Origin: Poronia punctata
Lineage: Eukaryota > Ascomycota > Sordariomycetes > Xylariales > Xylariaceae
Length of the DNA stretch: 30,220 bases
Direction: 5' to 3'
Assembly: GCA_022579005.1 (NCBI GenBank)
Contig: MU401570.1
Location: 1 to 30,220, forward strand
Shown here one piece after another: positions 1-11,627 of this stretch (positions are counted from its first letter, which is position 1; every line of letters starts with the position of its first letter). Position numbers and translations under genes: made by a program. The notes beneath the pieces are model-generated. The model was not told the DNA's origin. It made no database searches and was given only the letters and a program-made list of their open reading frames with translations.

Positions 1-1740
1 TACTATATAAAAATAACTATAGTTTTATTAAACTTATATATAAAGTTTATAAATAAAATAAATAGCTTATATAATATATTATTATTACTTATAATCTATA
101 TTATGCTTTTAAGTAAATTAATTTACTTAAAAACGTTTTAATAATATAAAAAATTTACTAACGCTTTAAAATTACTATTTATTTTTATTATAATATAAAT
201 TGCTTATAGCTAATATAATACTAGCGCTTATTATAGCTAGTACTAAATTTTTTAAAGCTTTAAAAAAACTATTTAATTAATATAAACTAAATATAATTAT
301 AATAAAATAGTAACTTTATTTTTTATTTTATATAATTTAAAATATAATAAGTTAGCTTAAAAAAAAGCGTTTAAAAATATTGCTTTAATAGCTATTTTTT
401 ATAGTATTGCTATATAACTAATACTTTAGTTTTTATAAAAATTTAAAATACTATTTAGCAGCTATATTTTAATTAACATGCTAGCAAGCTTTTAAAAGTA
501 CTAAAATATTATAAATTTAATATTAATACTATTTTTAAAGCTATTATTTAATGCTAAAGTATTTTTAGCTAAAAATAAATAATAAGCATTTTATATACTT
601 TTTTTACCTTTTAAATAAAATTTTAAAGCTAGTTTAGTTTAAGTTTAAGTTTAGTATAGCTATGCTATAATAATTGCTATATTAACTATATATTAACCTT
701 AGCTTTAAGCTATATTATTACTTATAATATTTTAGCTTTAAATAAGCAATAAAGCTTTTATAATATACTTTTAGCTATAAAAGTTAAAGTTAATAAGTAT
801 AGTTTAATTAAATATAGCTTTTTTAACTTATTAAGCTTAATTATATATTTAAGAAGTTTTTTTAGCTATTTTTTTAAAGCTATATTTAAAGTTGTTTACT
901 TTATATATAATAGCTTTTTTATAATAAGTAAGTTTGTTAATATATAAATTAAAGCTATTTATTACCTTGCTAAAATGCTTAATATTTATTATAATATTAC
1001 TTACTATGCTTTAAAGCTTTTTATATTTTTTATTAATAAAGTTTTTATAAATATATTATTTTTTTAAACAAAGTTAAAAGTATAAATTAAAATATTTAAT
1101 AAATATTTAATATTATTTTAAGTTATAATTATATTTATATGCTATTTTTATAACTTTACTTACTTTTTTATAATAAGTTTTTATTGCTTATTTACTACTT
1201 TATAAATAAAGTTAAAATATTAATTAAGCTTTGCTTTTATTTTTTTAAAATTAAAAGCAATTTAAATATTTTTTATATGTTTTTTTAATAATAAAACGTT
1301 AAGCTAGCAACTAAAAGTTATATTAGTGCTATTAACTTTAAAAGCAACCTTATTATTATTAGCATTATTAATGCTTTTATTACTACTATTATTTATATAG
1401 TTTATATTAGCTATATTATAAATATAATTAGTATTATTAAATTAACAAAAAATAAAATTTTTTAATAATTTTAAAAATTTTAAAAATAACTATTTGCTTG
1501 CTATAAAGCTACGTAAATATATATTTATGCTTTTAGTTTTATAATGTTAATATAGTTTAACATATTAATTAAAGTATATAAACTTATATTAACTAGTATA
1601 AAAAACTTATTAATATATTATATATAAAGTAAAATAAAAAAAAATATTTAAAAGTTTAAAATATATAAAATATAAGTAAATACTATACTTAGTACCTACT
1701 TTTAATTGTTTTATATTATTTTTTATATATTAGTACCCTT
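1..1740. repeat. Extremely AT-rich block, probable RIP-mutated relic
   Basis: Sampled lines contain only about 10-15% G+C by eye, against roughly 45-55% in the genes to the right. No open reading frame of 60 codons or more is present in any frame. TpA is everywhere, CpA is scarce, and TpC and GpA are almost absent, with about one of each seen in 1.7 kb. Such composition is known from repeat-induced point mutation of transposon copies in Pezizomycotina, so I read this as the edge of an AT-rich relic of a repeat. I could not recognise the original element: no terminal repeats or readable protein remain. The right border is sharp, at about 1740, where GTCC, GACC and CAGCAG strings return. Identity as a transposon is inference; the composition is direct observation. 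Confidence 0.75.
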
Positions 1741-2400
1741 ATCTTATATAGTCCACTTATCTTTGCGACCAGCAGATCTACAGGGGGTCGGTACCTTAGT
1801 AGGTATAATATATACTTTTACATGCACTTGCTTATTATAGGACCTACTGTATCTATCCCTGGGTTTTAATACATTTGTATCTATTACCTCCAAGGTGTAC
1901 TTGAAGGTACTCGTATGAAGATTATAGAGGCCTGGGGGTGTGGCTGGTAGTCTAGGTGCTCTAAGCCGTCACGCCGTATTGAGCCTGTCAACACTCCCTA
2001 TTGATCTATCAAGCAAGGGGCATTAAGATTACCCCGCCATGCGGCCCCTAAATCAAGCTAGGAGGCAGGTAATAAGTAGGTACATACATACTTACCTACA
2101 TGTAAGTAAGTGTACACTAGCCACAATGGAAATGTCCTATTGTTTGTAACAGTTGTCAGCCTGTATTACCCTGTAGAGCTTTACCAGTCAGTACGAGTAG
2201 GATGTAGGATGTAGGTACTGTGACAAGACAGGACTCTCCACCCAGCTGGTACTTCAATACCTACTTTGGACCCCGTTGCCATTTTCTGTTTGCTTCGCTT
2301 TCCTCCCTCCCCTCCCATCTCCTACATTTTGAAATCATCTTTCACGTCATCGTCGGTGTTGTGTGTTGAGAACCTGGGGGACTCCTTTTAAGACAATTTC
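1741..2400. other. Intergenic spacer between AT-rich relic and pub1
   Basis: Normal-composition DNA without a credible reading frame. It holds several TAGGTA/TACCTA-type words (for example around 1797-1805 and 2075-2102) like those in other spacers of this window, and becomes pyrimidine-rich from about 2290. No tRNA, transposon end or coding motif was recognised. Confidence 0.5.
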
Positions 2401-3084
2401 CTTTCCTATCCCTCCTTGTCTTGTTCCGGTCCTGTGTCTCATCTCGTCGTCCTCACCGTCGCTAGTCGTCTTTTCCTCTGCCTCACTTTTTCCCCTTTAA
2501 TCACGATCCTCACTGTGTTCGCGTGTCAGTCAACTTCTACAACATACGGCCGATTCGTACATTTGGGATCTGATTCTTGGCGCTTGTTCTGCTCGACTTC
2601 GTCCTTCATTAGTGTGCCACCTCCTCTGAACGGCATCTCTTTCACGAAGCTCGCGCTGTCATTTGCGGTGTGCTGTTGCGACCTCCCAAGAGCTTTTCGT
2701 TCTGATCATAAGTCATTGCTGCTCCATTGGAACTGTGCTATTCCACGTCGATCAGCTTCAGAGACCTCTACATACATAAGGTCGCGCCTATTGTACGTTG
2801 CATAATCTCGGAACACCTTTCCGTGTAATATTGTGAGCCTCACCGACAGCGATTCCATTTCAGCGGTATTTCCATATTCCAGATTGCAAAGAGCAGCTGA
2901 ATACTCCTTGTACCCCGCCGCAACTTATTTCGCGGTTAAGCGAGCTTGAAATCTCCAAATTTCTGCGACATCAACAACTTACAAAGCGGCAGACAGACAA
3001 ACTACTTTTTGCTTCCCAATTCCCAAGCTTCCGCCTACCCGATAACAGCAGCACCCTAACGACCTACACAAGCTGTTAATCCCG
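2281..3084 (+). promoter_or_regulatory. Pyrimidine-rich promoter and long leader of pub1
   Basis: About 800 bases upstream of the pub1 start carry long C/T tracts (around 2293-2330 and 2395-2420), a common feature of fungal promoters and leaders of highly expressed genes. An open frame of 129 codons at 2416-2805 lies here, but its content is low-complexity and resembles no family, so I treat it as leader or upstream ORF noise. The transcription start cannot be fixed from sequence. Confidence 0.4.
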
Positions 3085-4800
3085 ATGGCAGACTCTGGCG
3101 CGCCCTCCGCTGGTCCACAGCTTCCACCTCCCCCGCCGCAACCCAACGCCGGTGCTCCTGGTTTTGATAACCAGAATGGCCAAGGAAACTCAGGGCACAT
3201 GCCGCCCCCGCCACTGCATATTCCACCCAACACGAATCCCATCCCCACCGCGATCACGTCTCCTATGTCCGCCGCGGATAAGAATGCCGTTATGTCACCA
3301 ACTAGTGGAGCCGCCTTTGCGCGTCGAGTTGCACCCGAGCCGAACAAGCGCGCCCTCTATGTTGGTGGCCTCGATCCTCGCGTCACGGAAGATGTGCTGC
3401 GCCAGATCTTTGAGACGACAGGTCATGTCCAGAATGTGAAGATCATCCCAGACAAGAATGTAAGTAGAGATGCATGTGTGACAATGGCGGGCAGGCGTCA
3501 TTACCCCATTAGATTGGATAGTCGCAGTATCCTGGCATCCGGCTAACTTTCAAATAGGCTAAGGGGTACAACTATGGCTTTGTCGAGTATGACGACCCTG
3601 GTGCGGCCGAGCGCGCAATGGCCACCCTGAACGGTCGTCGCGTACACCAGGCCGTAAGTTCTATCTTGCGGTGGACTGTTATGCTTCCCACTGACGAATC
3701 CGTAGGAAATCCGGGTGAATTGGGCCTATCAGTCCAATACCTCTAACAAGGAGGATACTTCGTCTCACTTCCACATCTTTGTTGGTGACTTGTCTAACGA
3801 GGTAAACGATGAAGTTCTCATGCAAGCCTTCTCGGCTTTTGGAACAATCTCTGAGGCTCGCGTCATGTGGGATATGAAAACTGGACGATCTCGGGGATAT
3901 GGTTTCGTGGCCTTCCGTGACCGTGGCGATGCGGAAAAGGCTCTAAGTTCGATGGATGGAGAATGGTTGGGTTCCCGCGCTATTCGGTGCAACTGGGCCA
4001 ACCAAAAAGGCCAACCTTCTATTGCGCAGCAACAGGCCTTGTCAGCAATGGGTATGACGCCAACCACGCCTTTTGGCCATCATCACTTCCCTACCCACGG
4101 TATCCAAAGTTACGATATGATTGTGAATCAGACGCCTGGTTGGCAAACCACATGTTATGTGGGCAACCTCACGCCCTATACGACCCAGGGCGATCTGGTA
4201 CCTTTGTTCCAGAACTTTGGCTATGTGACCGAGTCACGCTTCCAGGCTGATCGTGGGTTTGCGTTTATCAAGATGGACACGCACGAGAATGCTTCCATGG
4301 CTATCTGCCAACTCAACGGCTACAATGTCAATGGCAGACCGCTGAAGTGTAGCGTAAGTTCTCCCCTGTATCGACGGTTGGGTAGTGCTAACCTAAACAC
4401 ATGGCAGTGGGGGAAAGACAAAACTCCTAGCAATCCTCAGGGGTCTTTCGATCCATCGCAACCGCAGCAGCCGCCGTTTAGCCCCCAGAGTGCTCCGCCT
4501 TCCGCCTACCCGGGGACGCCTTCGTCTTTCTTCCCTCAGTATGCAGGTAAGCCTCACCTAGTCCAGCATGCTTTGTAGAGACCAAGACTAACATTTGTAG
4601 GCCAATACGGGGGTCAACAACAAGGATATGGGGGGCCGCCAGCCCAGTCACCTGCGAGCTACGGAGCGCAGCCTATGGGCTATGCTGGACCACCGAGTGC
4701 TGGAGGGTATGGCCGTGGGCAGCAGCCACCAAACCAGCAATGGAGTCCAGCTCCTCCAAACCAGAACTTCAACAGCGCCTATCCTGGCTATCAGGGCTAG
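3085..4800 (+). CDS. pub1: Pub1/TIA-1-like poly(A)/U-rich RNA-binding protein, three RRMs
   Basis: Five exons join in phase: 3085-3459, 3558-3653, 3706-4353, 4408-4546, 4601-4800, giving 485 residues. Introns have GTAAG donors and AG acceptors; two have clear CTAAC branch sites. Three RNA recognition motifs are visible. RRM1 has RNP2 LYVGGL at about 91-96 and RNP1 ending YGFVEY at about 131-136. RRM2 has IFVGDL at about 181-186 and RGYGFVAF at about 220-227. RRM3 has CYVGNL at about 307-312 and RGFAFIKM at about 340-347, closing with CSWGK. The N-terminus (1-80) is Pro-rich and the C-terminus (about 375-485) is rich in Pro, Gln, Gly and Tyr, as in prion-like tails. Family members bind U-rich/poly(A) RNA, stabilise or restrain mRNAs and enter stress granules; that role is inferred from homology. 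The RRM3 ending in WGK favours Pub1/TIA-1 over Nam8. Confidence 0.92.
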
Positions 4801-4938
4801 AAACCCCTAAAGCCGTGACTTGTCGTGTGTATGAAGTGGCAAGCTATTTTGTTTTTTTACGTGGGGGGCATGTCACAGGAGGGGGACGACACGAATGTTG
4901 CCGGCGCAATCCGATGGCATGACATGGCCCATCCAATG

Positions 4939-4950
4939 CTACCTAGGTAG
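4939..4950. repeat. 12-base perfect palindrome CTACCTAGGTAG
   Basis: The sequence equals its own reverse complement. Related CCTAGG-centred words recur in other spacers here, including 6111-6118 and the perfect palindrome at 14886-14897. Confidence 0.8.
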
Positions 4951-6987
4951 TAGTAACACTTGTGCCAACGCGTAAGGCTAGCGTCCATGGTGGAAACAGG
5001 CCTTCTTTTCTTTGTCCAGGTTTCATCTCATGTAACCGGGTTTCTTTTCGCCGACTATTTCTTATCTACTCTCGGACTCGCTTTGTTTCTTGTGGCTATG
5101 TGATGTTTGCTATGTATGGGCACCGTGTTTGAGCTTTGATCGTCCTTGCGTTGATCCAGTTACAAAAGTTTGTTGGCACTTGTTAAGCACTTGCTTGATA
5201 CTCCTTGATACCTCCTGGGCAATGATTGGTATGTTTTCCAATGATTTGCCTAGGCCTAACGAAGTTACGGTAGCTACTGCCCTTTCTTTCCTCTATTCCT
5301 ATGTGACAAGAGAAGATGTTGGGTTATCCAAGCCTGGTTTCTTTTCTTTATTCTTTTTTATTCTTGAAGAAACGAGATTTCAGCTGTGGATGCGAACATC
5401 TTTGTATTAAAATGCATCATGATTGCAGATCATGCAGGTCATACAGGCTCTTGTAGCACGAGGTTATGTTTGAATGGAAACCTTTCTGCACGTAGCGGAA
5501 AGAAACGATATGTGGTCGGAGACTTCGGGGGGATGTATGGCAGTGATATTAACATGGAGCAGGTGTGAAGCTGAACTTGCTCAGATATAGGAAAATAAAG
5601 ATGATAATTTACAACCTTGCCATTGGCGTAGACTGTGGGATGGGTGTAACACTGCAGTCTGTGATTTTTGCGCTTTGTCCACTGTACTGTTCGCGTCGAC
5701 TACCCACGTATCTAACATTATTCCAGCATTGTGGCCAGGAGGTACGCCAGCGATGTAACCCTCCCCCTCCCTGTACCCAGTTCCCCTCTTTATGAGGTCG
5801 AAGCATCCAGCTTCACAGGACTTGAGAGTCAACGTGTGTGGGCGGATCAACACTGGCAGCATGGTAAAGCCTGGGAAGGGAGTATGCCTTTCTAATATTC
5901 TTCCTTATGTAAACTGGCACACTGGCCAGGTCTAGCAAGTTGACGCATGAGTTATGTGGTAATGCAAAGATCCGCGGCTGAGGGGCTTGGATTGAGATGT
6001 TTTGCAATGCACACACACCCTGCACATTTAGTTGTCAATTTTCAACCAGACTGTTGACTTGTCTATCAGATACTGGATTTTACTCGGTACTAGAGGACGT
6101 CTATATACCTACCTAGGTTACTACTTACCTAATCATGGCAGATTCTCTTGAGTATTGGGACGAGGTTATTATAGATATTAGAGGCTGAGCACCTGTGTTG
6201 TTTAGGACGCAACAAAGTATATCCTACATTCAACTCTATGTCCTTGAGATTATTACCAGCAATGAACTCTAAAACTACCTACCTGAAGTATCAATCCCCA
6301 ACCCTGTAATGACTTGAAGTGTTATTAAACTATCAAGGTTACTACTTAACCTAACCTTATACCAAACAGCTTCACATGGGTATACCTTATGCAAGGGCGC
6401 ATGCCTCTTCGACCCACTCTAATTTCACATGCTGTTGTGACTTGTTGATTACTGCCAGCCCAACTGGCAACCATCCGTCAACAGCATTAGAAATCTGTTT
6501 TGTTGCCGTTGGCTGCCTAGGTATGTTATCATATTGTAATGGCAGGCAGGTGCGTTTTGTATGCTTTATGACTGGAAAAGAACTACTAGACTTGCCAGTG
6601 CACCGACATCCAAACAATACTGAGCAGGATTGGCAGGATACCTCTACTGGCAGGTTCCATTACAACCTCAGTTGAAGAGTAGAGTGCCGGACGGGCAACA
6701 CAAAAGCAGGCTTCAAGATGCATACTCGTACTTAGCTTGGAGTTATCCCACGCTAGATCTCCTTACTGCGTATTACATGTTGCTTTTTTCTTGCTTCCCC
6801 TTTCTGGCTAAAAAGTGCAATTCTTTGAAGGACTTGAACGTCTTATTTTGTGATATTTTTATTGTTCTCACGTCACCTTTTACTTTAATGTATTATACCT
6901 CTCTACCTGGTAGGTACCATACCAAGTGGTATTGGCTGTTTTGGAAGGACCCCATCTCTTAACAATCTTGGTCAAGTGGTGCCTAGC

Positions 6988-7057
6988 CTACCTTGGGTAC
7001 ATGACCCACCTAAGATAGACGTTAAAATTCTACTACTACTACTACCTTGGGTACATG
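6988..7057 (+). repeat. Direct repeat pair, CTACCTTGGGTACATG
   Basis: The same 16 bases occur at 6988-7003 and 7042-7057, 54 bases apart start to start. The interval contains a short ACT triplet run at about 7031-7043. It lies in the non-coding spacer upstream of yak1; function is unknown. Confidence 0.75.
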
Positions 7058-7603
7058 TTTCCAGATAGGTAGTACCTAAACTAGTCGGCACCTTATGCAA
7101 GCAAGATGCCCATTTTGCACATGTGAGGTTGCTTGGGCAAGAAACGTTGGTGCCTGTATGCTTGGTACTTAAAAGTACTCGTAAACACCAAAACGCAACT
7201 GAACACTGTACGTAAGGTATGAACTGTGTGACATGGATGAGCTTGTCAAACCTAACGCCAAAAGTAGGAGCGATGCGGTGGGTGCCCAAACATGCGCTAG
7301 CAATGATTATGATGTGGAAGGAGGGACCCAACCATCTGTTAGGGCCCGATGTGGCATGGGTGAACAAAATAGTTGAAGCAGAGCATCCACTCACGTCCAG
7401 ATACCATGCCAGAGGTTTCCATCCCAGGCCCTCCTCTCCATTCTTCGTTCATCCTTTGCCAGCCAGCGGCTAGGTAGGTACTAGATCAAGGCTTAGTAAG
7501 GTTAAGTACCGTGTAGTCTAGGAAGTAGGTACATGCGCGCAGATATTCTATCTGGGGTCGAGCCTGAACAGGCCCCAACAGGCCTAAAGTAGGTAGGGTA
7601 CCT

Positions 7604-7679
7604 AGAGAGTGGGAGAGAAGAGGGAGTGAGGGAGAGAAAGAGAGGCGATGCCATTCACCCCTCACAACCCCCCCCCCCC
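7604..7679 (+). repeat. Purine tract followed by a run of 12 C
   Basis: Positions 7604-7646 are almost entirely A/G on the plus strand (GAGA and GGGAGA words). They are followed closely by C-rich DNA with an uninterrupted run of 12 C at 7668-7679. This may be a promoter element or simple-sequence expansion. Confidence 0.7.
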
Positions 7680-8471
7680 TCCCATTTCTACCCACTGCCT
7701 CTTTGGACTTATCTAACCTACCTGCCTCCATACCTACTTTCCTCGGATTCAAGATATATTCATCCTCCGGTAAAACTGCCCATACAACATACGCATTTTG
7801 TTTTCAATTGTATTTTACAGTGGCTTATTGCATGGAAACTTGATTCGAAATTTCAATCGTCCTTTAACCCTTCATTCTATCGCAGACTGGGTTAAGTAAG
7901 CAGGGTGTCTACTACTTGCTTTCCCAGCTTATAACCCACCTGTGTGTATGCTGTAGCTTGTAGATAGTCTCCCTGCTTATGCTGTACAGCATACCCTCTT
8001 CGTCTCCTACTAATATCCTATTGGCTTGCCCACCTCTGTTCGTTAGAGTCTTAGACCTACGGCAACCAAAGCCAACCTTCTGTGGCCCTTGCCGAACTGC
8101 GAAATACGAAATACAACACAGTCAACCATTGACACGCCTTTCTACCGCACTCTTCCATTTCCCGTCATGAATCGGTAGATTCAAAGATCGCTCGTTATCT
8201 AACCAGCTTACTCTATATTTCGCTACTGCGACTGGAGATTCGTGACTACTGGTTACCTTCTCTACCTCGTGTAGCTTATGACGACTGCGCCTTAGAACGC
8301 ATAGGCCGGCCTCTTCTTTCTGAGGAGCCAAGCACCAAGCAGGAGGCGTCATAACAATCCATCGGCGCCAGAGCAATTTGGCCCTCTACATAGTCGACGG
8401 CCCGATATCTTCCTCTTCCACACAACGCCAGCGGGCGAATGTCGATTCTGGTACCCGGCCGTCTTTCTATT

Positions 8472-8532
8472 GTAAGTACGAGGTACGCAGGACTTCTTGT
8501 CCGGCCTTCCTATCATGCCTAATCACTTTTAG
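8472..8532 (+). other. Candidate 5'-UTR intron of yak1
   Basis: A consensus donor GTAAGT at 8472 is followed by a CTAAT branch-like word at about 8519-8523 and an acceptor TTTTAG ending at 8532, giving a 61-base intron of typical fungal size. It lies about 150 bases upstream of the yak1 start codon and between no coding exons, so it would be in the untranslated leader. This is inferred from signals only. Confidence 0.45.
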
Positions 8533-8683
8533 TTTCTAGAACTTGGCCCGAAGAGACATATCTTCCTGCCCCTCTGCGTGAAACAATCGCGTCCCTCATC
8601 TTGCCAACCGTAAGCTATCTATTGCGACCATCGCCCTAAACTGCAACGGGCCTTACACGGTTGCCCCCGCCCAGCCAACCGCC

Positions 8684-11627
8684 ATGGATCAATGGCAGGG
8701 CTACCCGGACGCTTCTAGCGGTTCCAGAAGATACAACGGCACGAGCCAACCGACGCCTAATCGCGAATACCCTCAACAGCCCGGGCAGGCACAGCCACCC
8801 GCTGGCTACAAGTATGAGCAGTACCAACCTACCATGAGCTCACATTCCTCACAGTCAAACGTCACGTCGCCCATGACTTCCCCGCAAGCTCGTGACGGCA
8901 ATGGTGACGTGTCTATGCAAGACGTCCACGACCCTTATGGTTCGATCAAGTATCCGATGCGACCGCACCATCATGCGCACCTCTCCGGCGGTCGACAGTC
9001 TAATTTGCACTCCCCGTCTGAACCGTCGGCTGCCGCGCAGCGTTACTCACCTATGGAGGTACTCTCGCCGACGTCATCCCATAGTTCCAAGTCCGTGCCG
9101 AATAAGCCTACGCCGAATCAAAGTCACTACTCAACATCCCACAGCCAGCGAGAGTCGCCAACTCGGGCTGATTACACCCCCATAAGTCCCTACTATAGCC
9201 GTCAGAACTCGCAGCTCCCGCCTATGGCCTCCTATGTGAACAGCCAGGAAGGCTATCAATCCGCGACAGTTGCAAATCTTGACGGTGCTTACAGTGATGA
9301 CCCAAAGTCCCCTAGGCGGTCGGCCCTTGGACAAGCCGCAAATATAGCGCCGGAGAAAAGGCCAGTCCCCCAGTTCAAGAAGATAGAGACGATGTCGGAG
9401 TTACGGCCGAGAATCAATGCTCAACCGCCTTTTCGACGAGCAAACCCGGAAGGAGGATTCATAAGCGTATGGCCCCACACTCCAAGTAGTGTTCGCACCG
9501 GAATCCAAAACTAAAACATGTGACAGGCGTTGCAAGCCCTCACAATCCATCTTCCTGCGACCTATCGGATTTGTAACCCAAACTTCAAGTACGAGTCGTC
9601 CAGAAATCCCCGCCGAGTTTTAACCAAACCGAGCAAAGGGACAAAGAATGATGGCTATGACAACGATGACAGTGATTACATCCTTTACGTCAATGATATC
9701 CTGGGCTCGGAGGAAGCTGGTCATAAGTGCGTTGCTTTCTACGTGGAAAGCTGAAACATGAGATTCTGACCCCCCCATAGGAACCGATACCTCATTCTTG
9801 ATGTTCTCGGACAGGGAACGTTTGGTCAAGTTGTCAAATGTCAAAATCTAAAGACACAGGAGGTTGTTGCCGTCAAGGTGATCAAGAACCGAACGGCCTA
9901 TTTCAACCAGAGCATGATGGAAGTATCGGTGCTAGACCTAGTATGTACCGATTGCCGCGGTCGTTGCAAGATAGAGGCGCACTAACTGTACTTATAGGTA
10001 AACACAAAGCTGGATAAGAACGACGACCACCATCTGTTGCGGCTCAAGGACACATTCATACACCGACAGCACCTCTGCTTGGTATTTGAGTTATTGAGCG
10101 TCAACTTGTATGAACTAATCAAGCAGAACCAGTTCCGTGGCCTTAGCACAACGCTCGTGCGTGTCTTTGCCCAACAACTGCTAAACGGACTGGCGCTCCT
10201 CAACAAGGCCCGGCTGATACACTGCGATTTGAAGCCTGAAAACATCCTGCTCAAGAATTTGGAAAGCCCGATTATCAAGATTATCGACTTCGGTTCGGCC
10301 TGTGACGAACGACAGACCGTATACACTTATATCCAATCACGGTTTTACCGATCGCCAGAAGTGCTGCTAGGTCTCCCATACTCGTCCGCCATCGACATGT
10401 GGTCACTCGGCTGTATCGTGGTGGAGCTCTTCTTAGGCCTGCCGCTGTTTCCCGGCTCCTCGGAGTATAACCAAGTATCCAGAATCGTCGAAATGCTTGG
10501 TAATCCGCCGAATTGGATGATCGAGGTCGGTAAGCAAGCGGGTGACTTTTTCGAAAAGAGACAAGACGAGTATGGCCGAAAGATGTATCGTCTCAAGAGC
10601 ATGGAACAATATGCCAGGGAACATGGGACAAAAGAACAACCCAGCAAAAAGTATTTCCAGTCGAATACCCTCGAGGAGATTATCAAGACGTATGCGATGC
10701 CGCGGAAAAACATGAAACAGAGCGAAATCGAGCGAGGTAAGAGCATTGTATTGTCCGGTGCGGATCGGGCCCTGCTAACGGCCGAACTTAGAAATGAACA
10801 ACCGAATCGCTTTTATCGACTTCGTGCGGGGATTGTTGACCATCAATCCCTTGGAGCGATGGTCGCCTCAGCAGGCCAAACTGCATCCATTCATTACTCA
10901 ACAGAAATTTACTGGCCCATTCGTCCCGCCAATGAACCTGAAGGCAAGCTCGCTGAATCGGTCACCGGCACCAGGCACTCAGCAACAGCAGCAAGCTGCG
11001 GAACTTAGTAAGCAAAGAGCACAGGCAGCACAGGCACAGGCGCAAGCGCAGGCCGCTGCCCAGGGCAACTATGGAATCCAGACCGGCCAGTATTCACAGC
11101 AGTCTCCGCATGCCCAACCCCACGGACAAAGCCATGGCCAGCCTGCCATGTATGGCAACAACAGCATGTACAGCCCAGGGGGCAGCCATGCTGGTGCGCC
11201 CCCTCCGTATGCTGCTCAGCAATCGCCATATGGCCCAATCGTGATGAACCAGCAGCCGGCTCAGATGCCCACGGCAAATTATTCAGGTGTAGCGCAACCG
11301 AATTTGTACCAGCAAGCCACTGTTCGAGCGGGACGCCAGCGAGCCTCTACTATGGACCAGCAACAGAGTGGCATCCCCGCCGCCATTCAAAGAGTCGCAA
11401 GTCACCTAGATCCAAACCAACCCATCCGACTACAGCCGAGCCCAGCGTACTACCCTCCGCCCGCCGATGGGATGGGATTGTCAGATCCAGGGTCCGGTAG
11501 AGTTGCGGGCAGGCGAGACAGCCGAGCACAAAGGGGTGGCGCGAGGGGCAGCAACCGCGACTTTATCCGGAACTTAGAAGAACGGACTCTTGAAGAAGGA
11601 TTCAACGGTCAAAATCCATGGCAATGA
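8684..11627 (+). CDS. yak1: Yak1 dual-specificity (DYRK family) protein kinase
   Basis: Five exons join in phase: 8684-9466, 9527-9726, 9781-9940, 9998-10736, 10792-11627, giving 905 residues. Residues 1-260 are Ser/Pro/Gln-rich and disordered. A DYRK homology box (DGYDNDDSDY) precedes the kinase domain (about 331-662). The glycine loop is GQGTFG at 338-343, the ATP-anchoring Lys is 360, the catalytic loop HCDLKPEN is 456-463, DFG is 478-480 and the DYRK activation-loop motif YTY is 490-492, so all catalytic residues are present. The tail holds Gln/Ala-rich repeats (around 11000-11110) of the kind seen in fungal Yak1. In yeasts Yak1 acts downstream of PKA/TOR to restrain growth and promote stress responses; here that is inferred from homology. 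The start sits in a good context (CCGCCATGG). The first codons are less certain than the kinase core. Confidence 0.95.

Larger units (their letters stand above)
4801..8683. other. Gene-poor spacer upstream of yak1
   Basis: About 3.9 kb with only short, low-complexity reading frames and none that reads like a protein family. It includes the pub1 3' UTR at the left and, probably, a long yak1 leader at the right. Notable pieces are CCTAGG-type palindromes (4939-4950, about 6106-6119), a 16-base direct repeat (6988-7003 and 7042-7057), a purine tract with a run of 12 C (7604-7679), and a candidate 5'-UTR intron at 8472-8532. No tRNA or transposon was recognised. A non-coding transcript is possible but not shown. 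Confidence 0.55.

Noticed and set aside
1..1740. Attempt to read a transposase or reverse transcriptase in the AT-rich block
   Set aside because: All frames are broken by dense TAA/TAG codons and I could not match any catalytic motif, so the element type is left open.
2416..2805. 129-codon open frame upstream of pub1
   Set aside because: Ser/Leu/Thr-rich low-complexity translation from a pyrimidine-rich leader, with no family resemblance; better explained as leader DNA.
6972..7394. 140-codon minus-strand open frame in the pub1-yak1 spacer
   Set aside because: Composition is unlike the real proteins here, it has no motif, and it includes the 16-base direct repeat region; probably chance.
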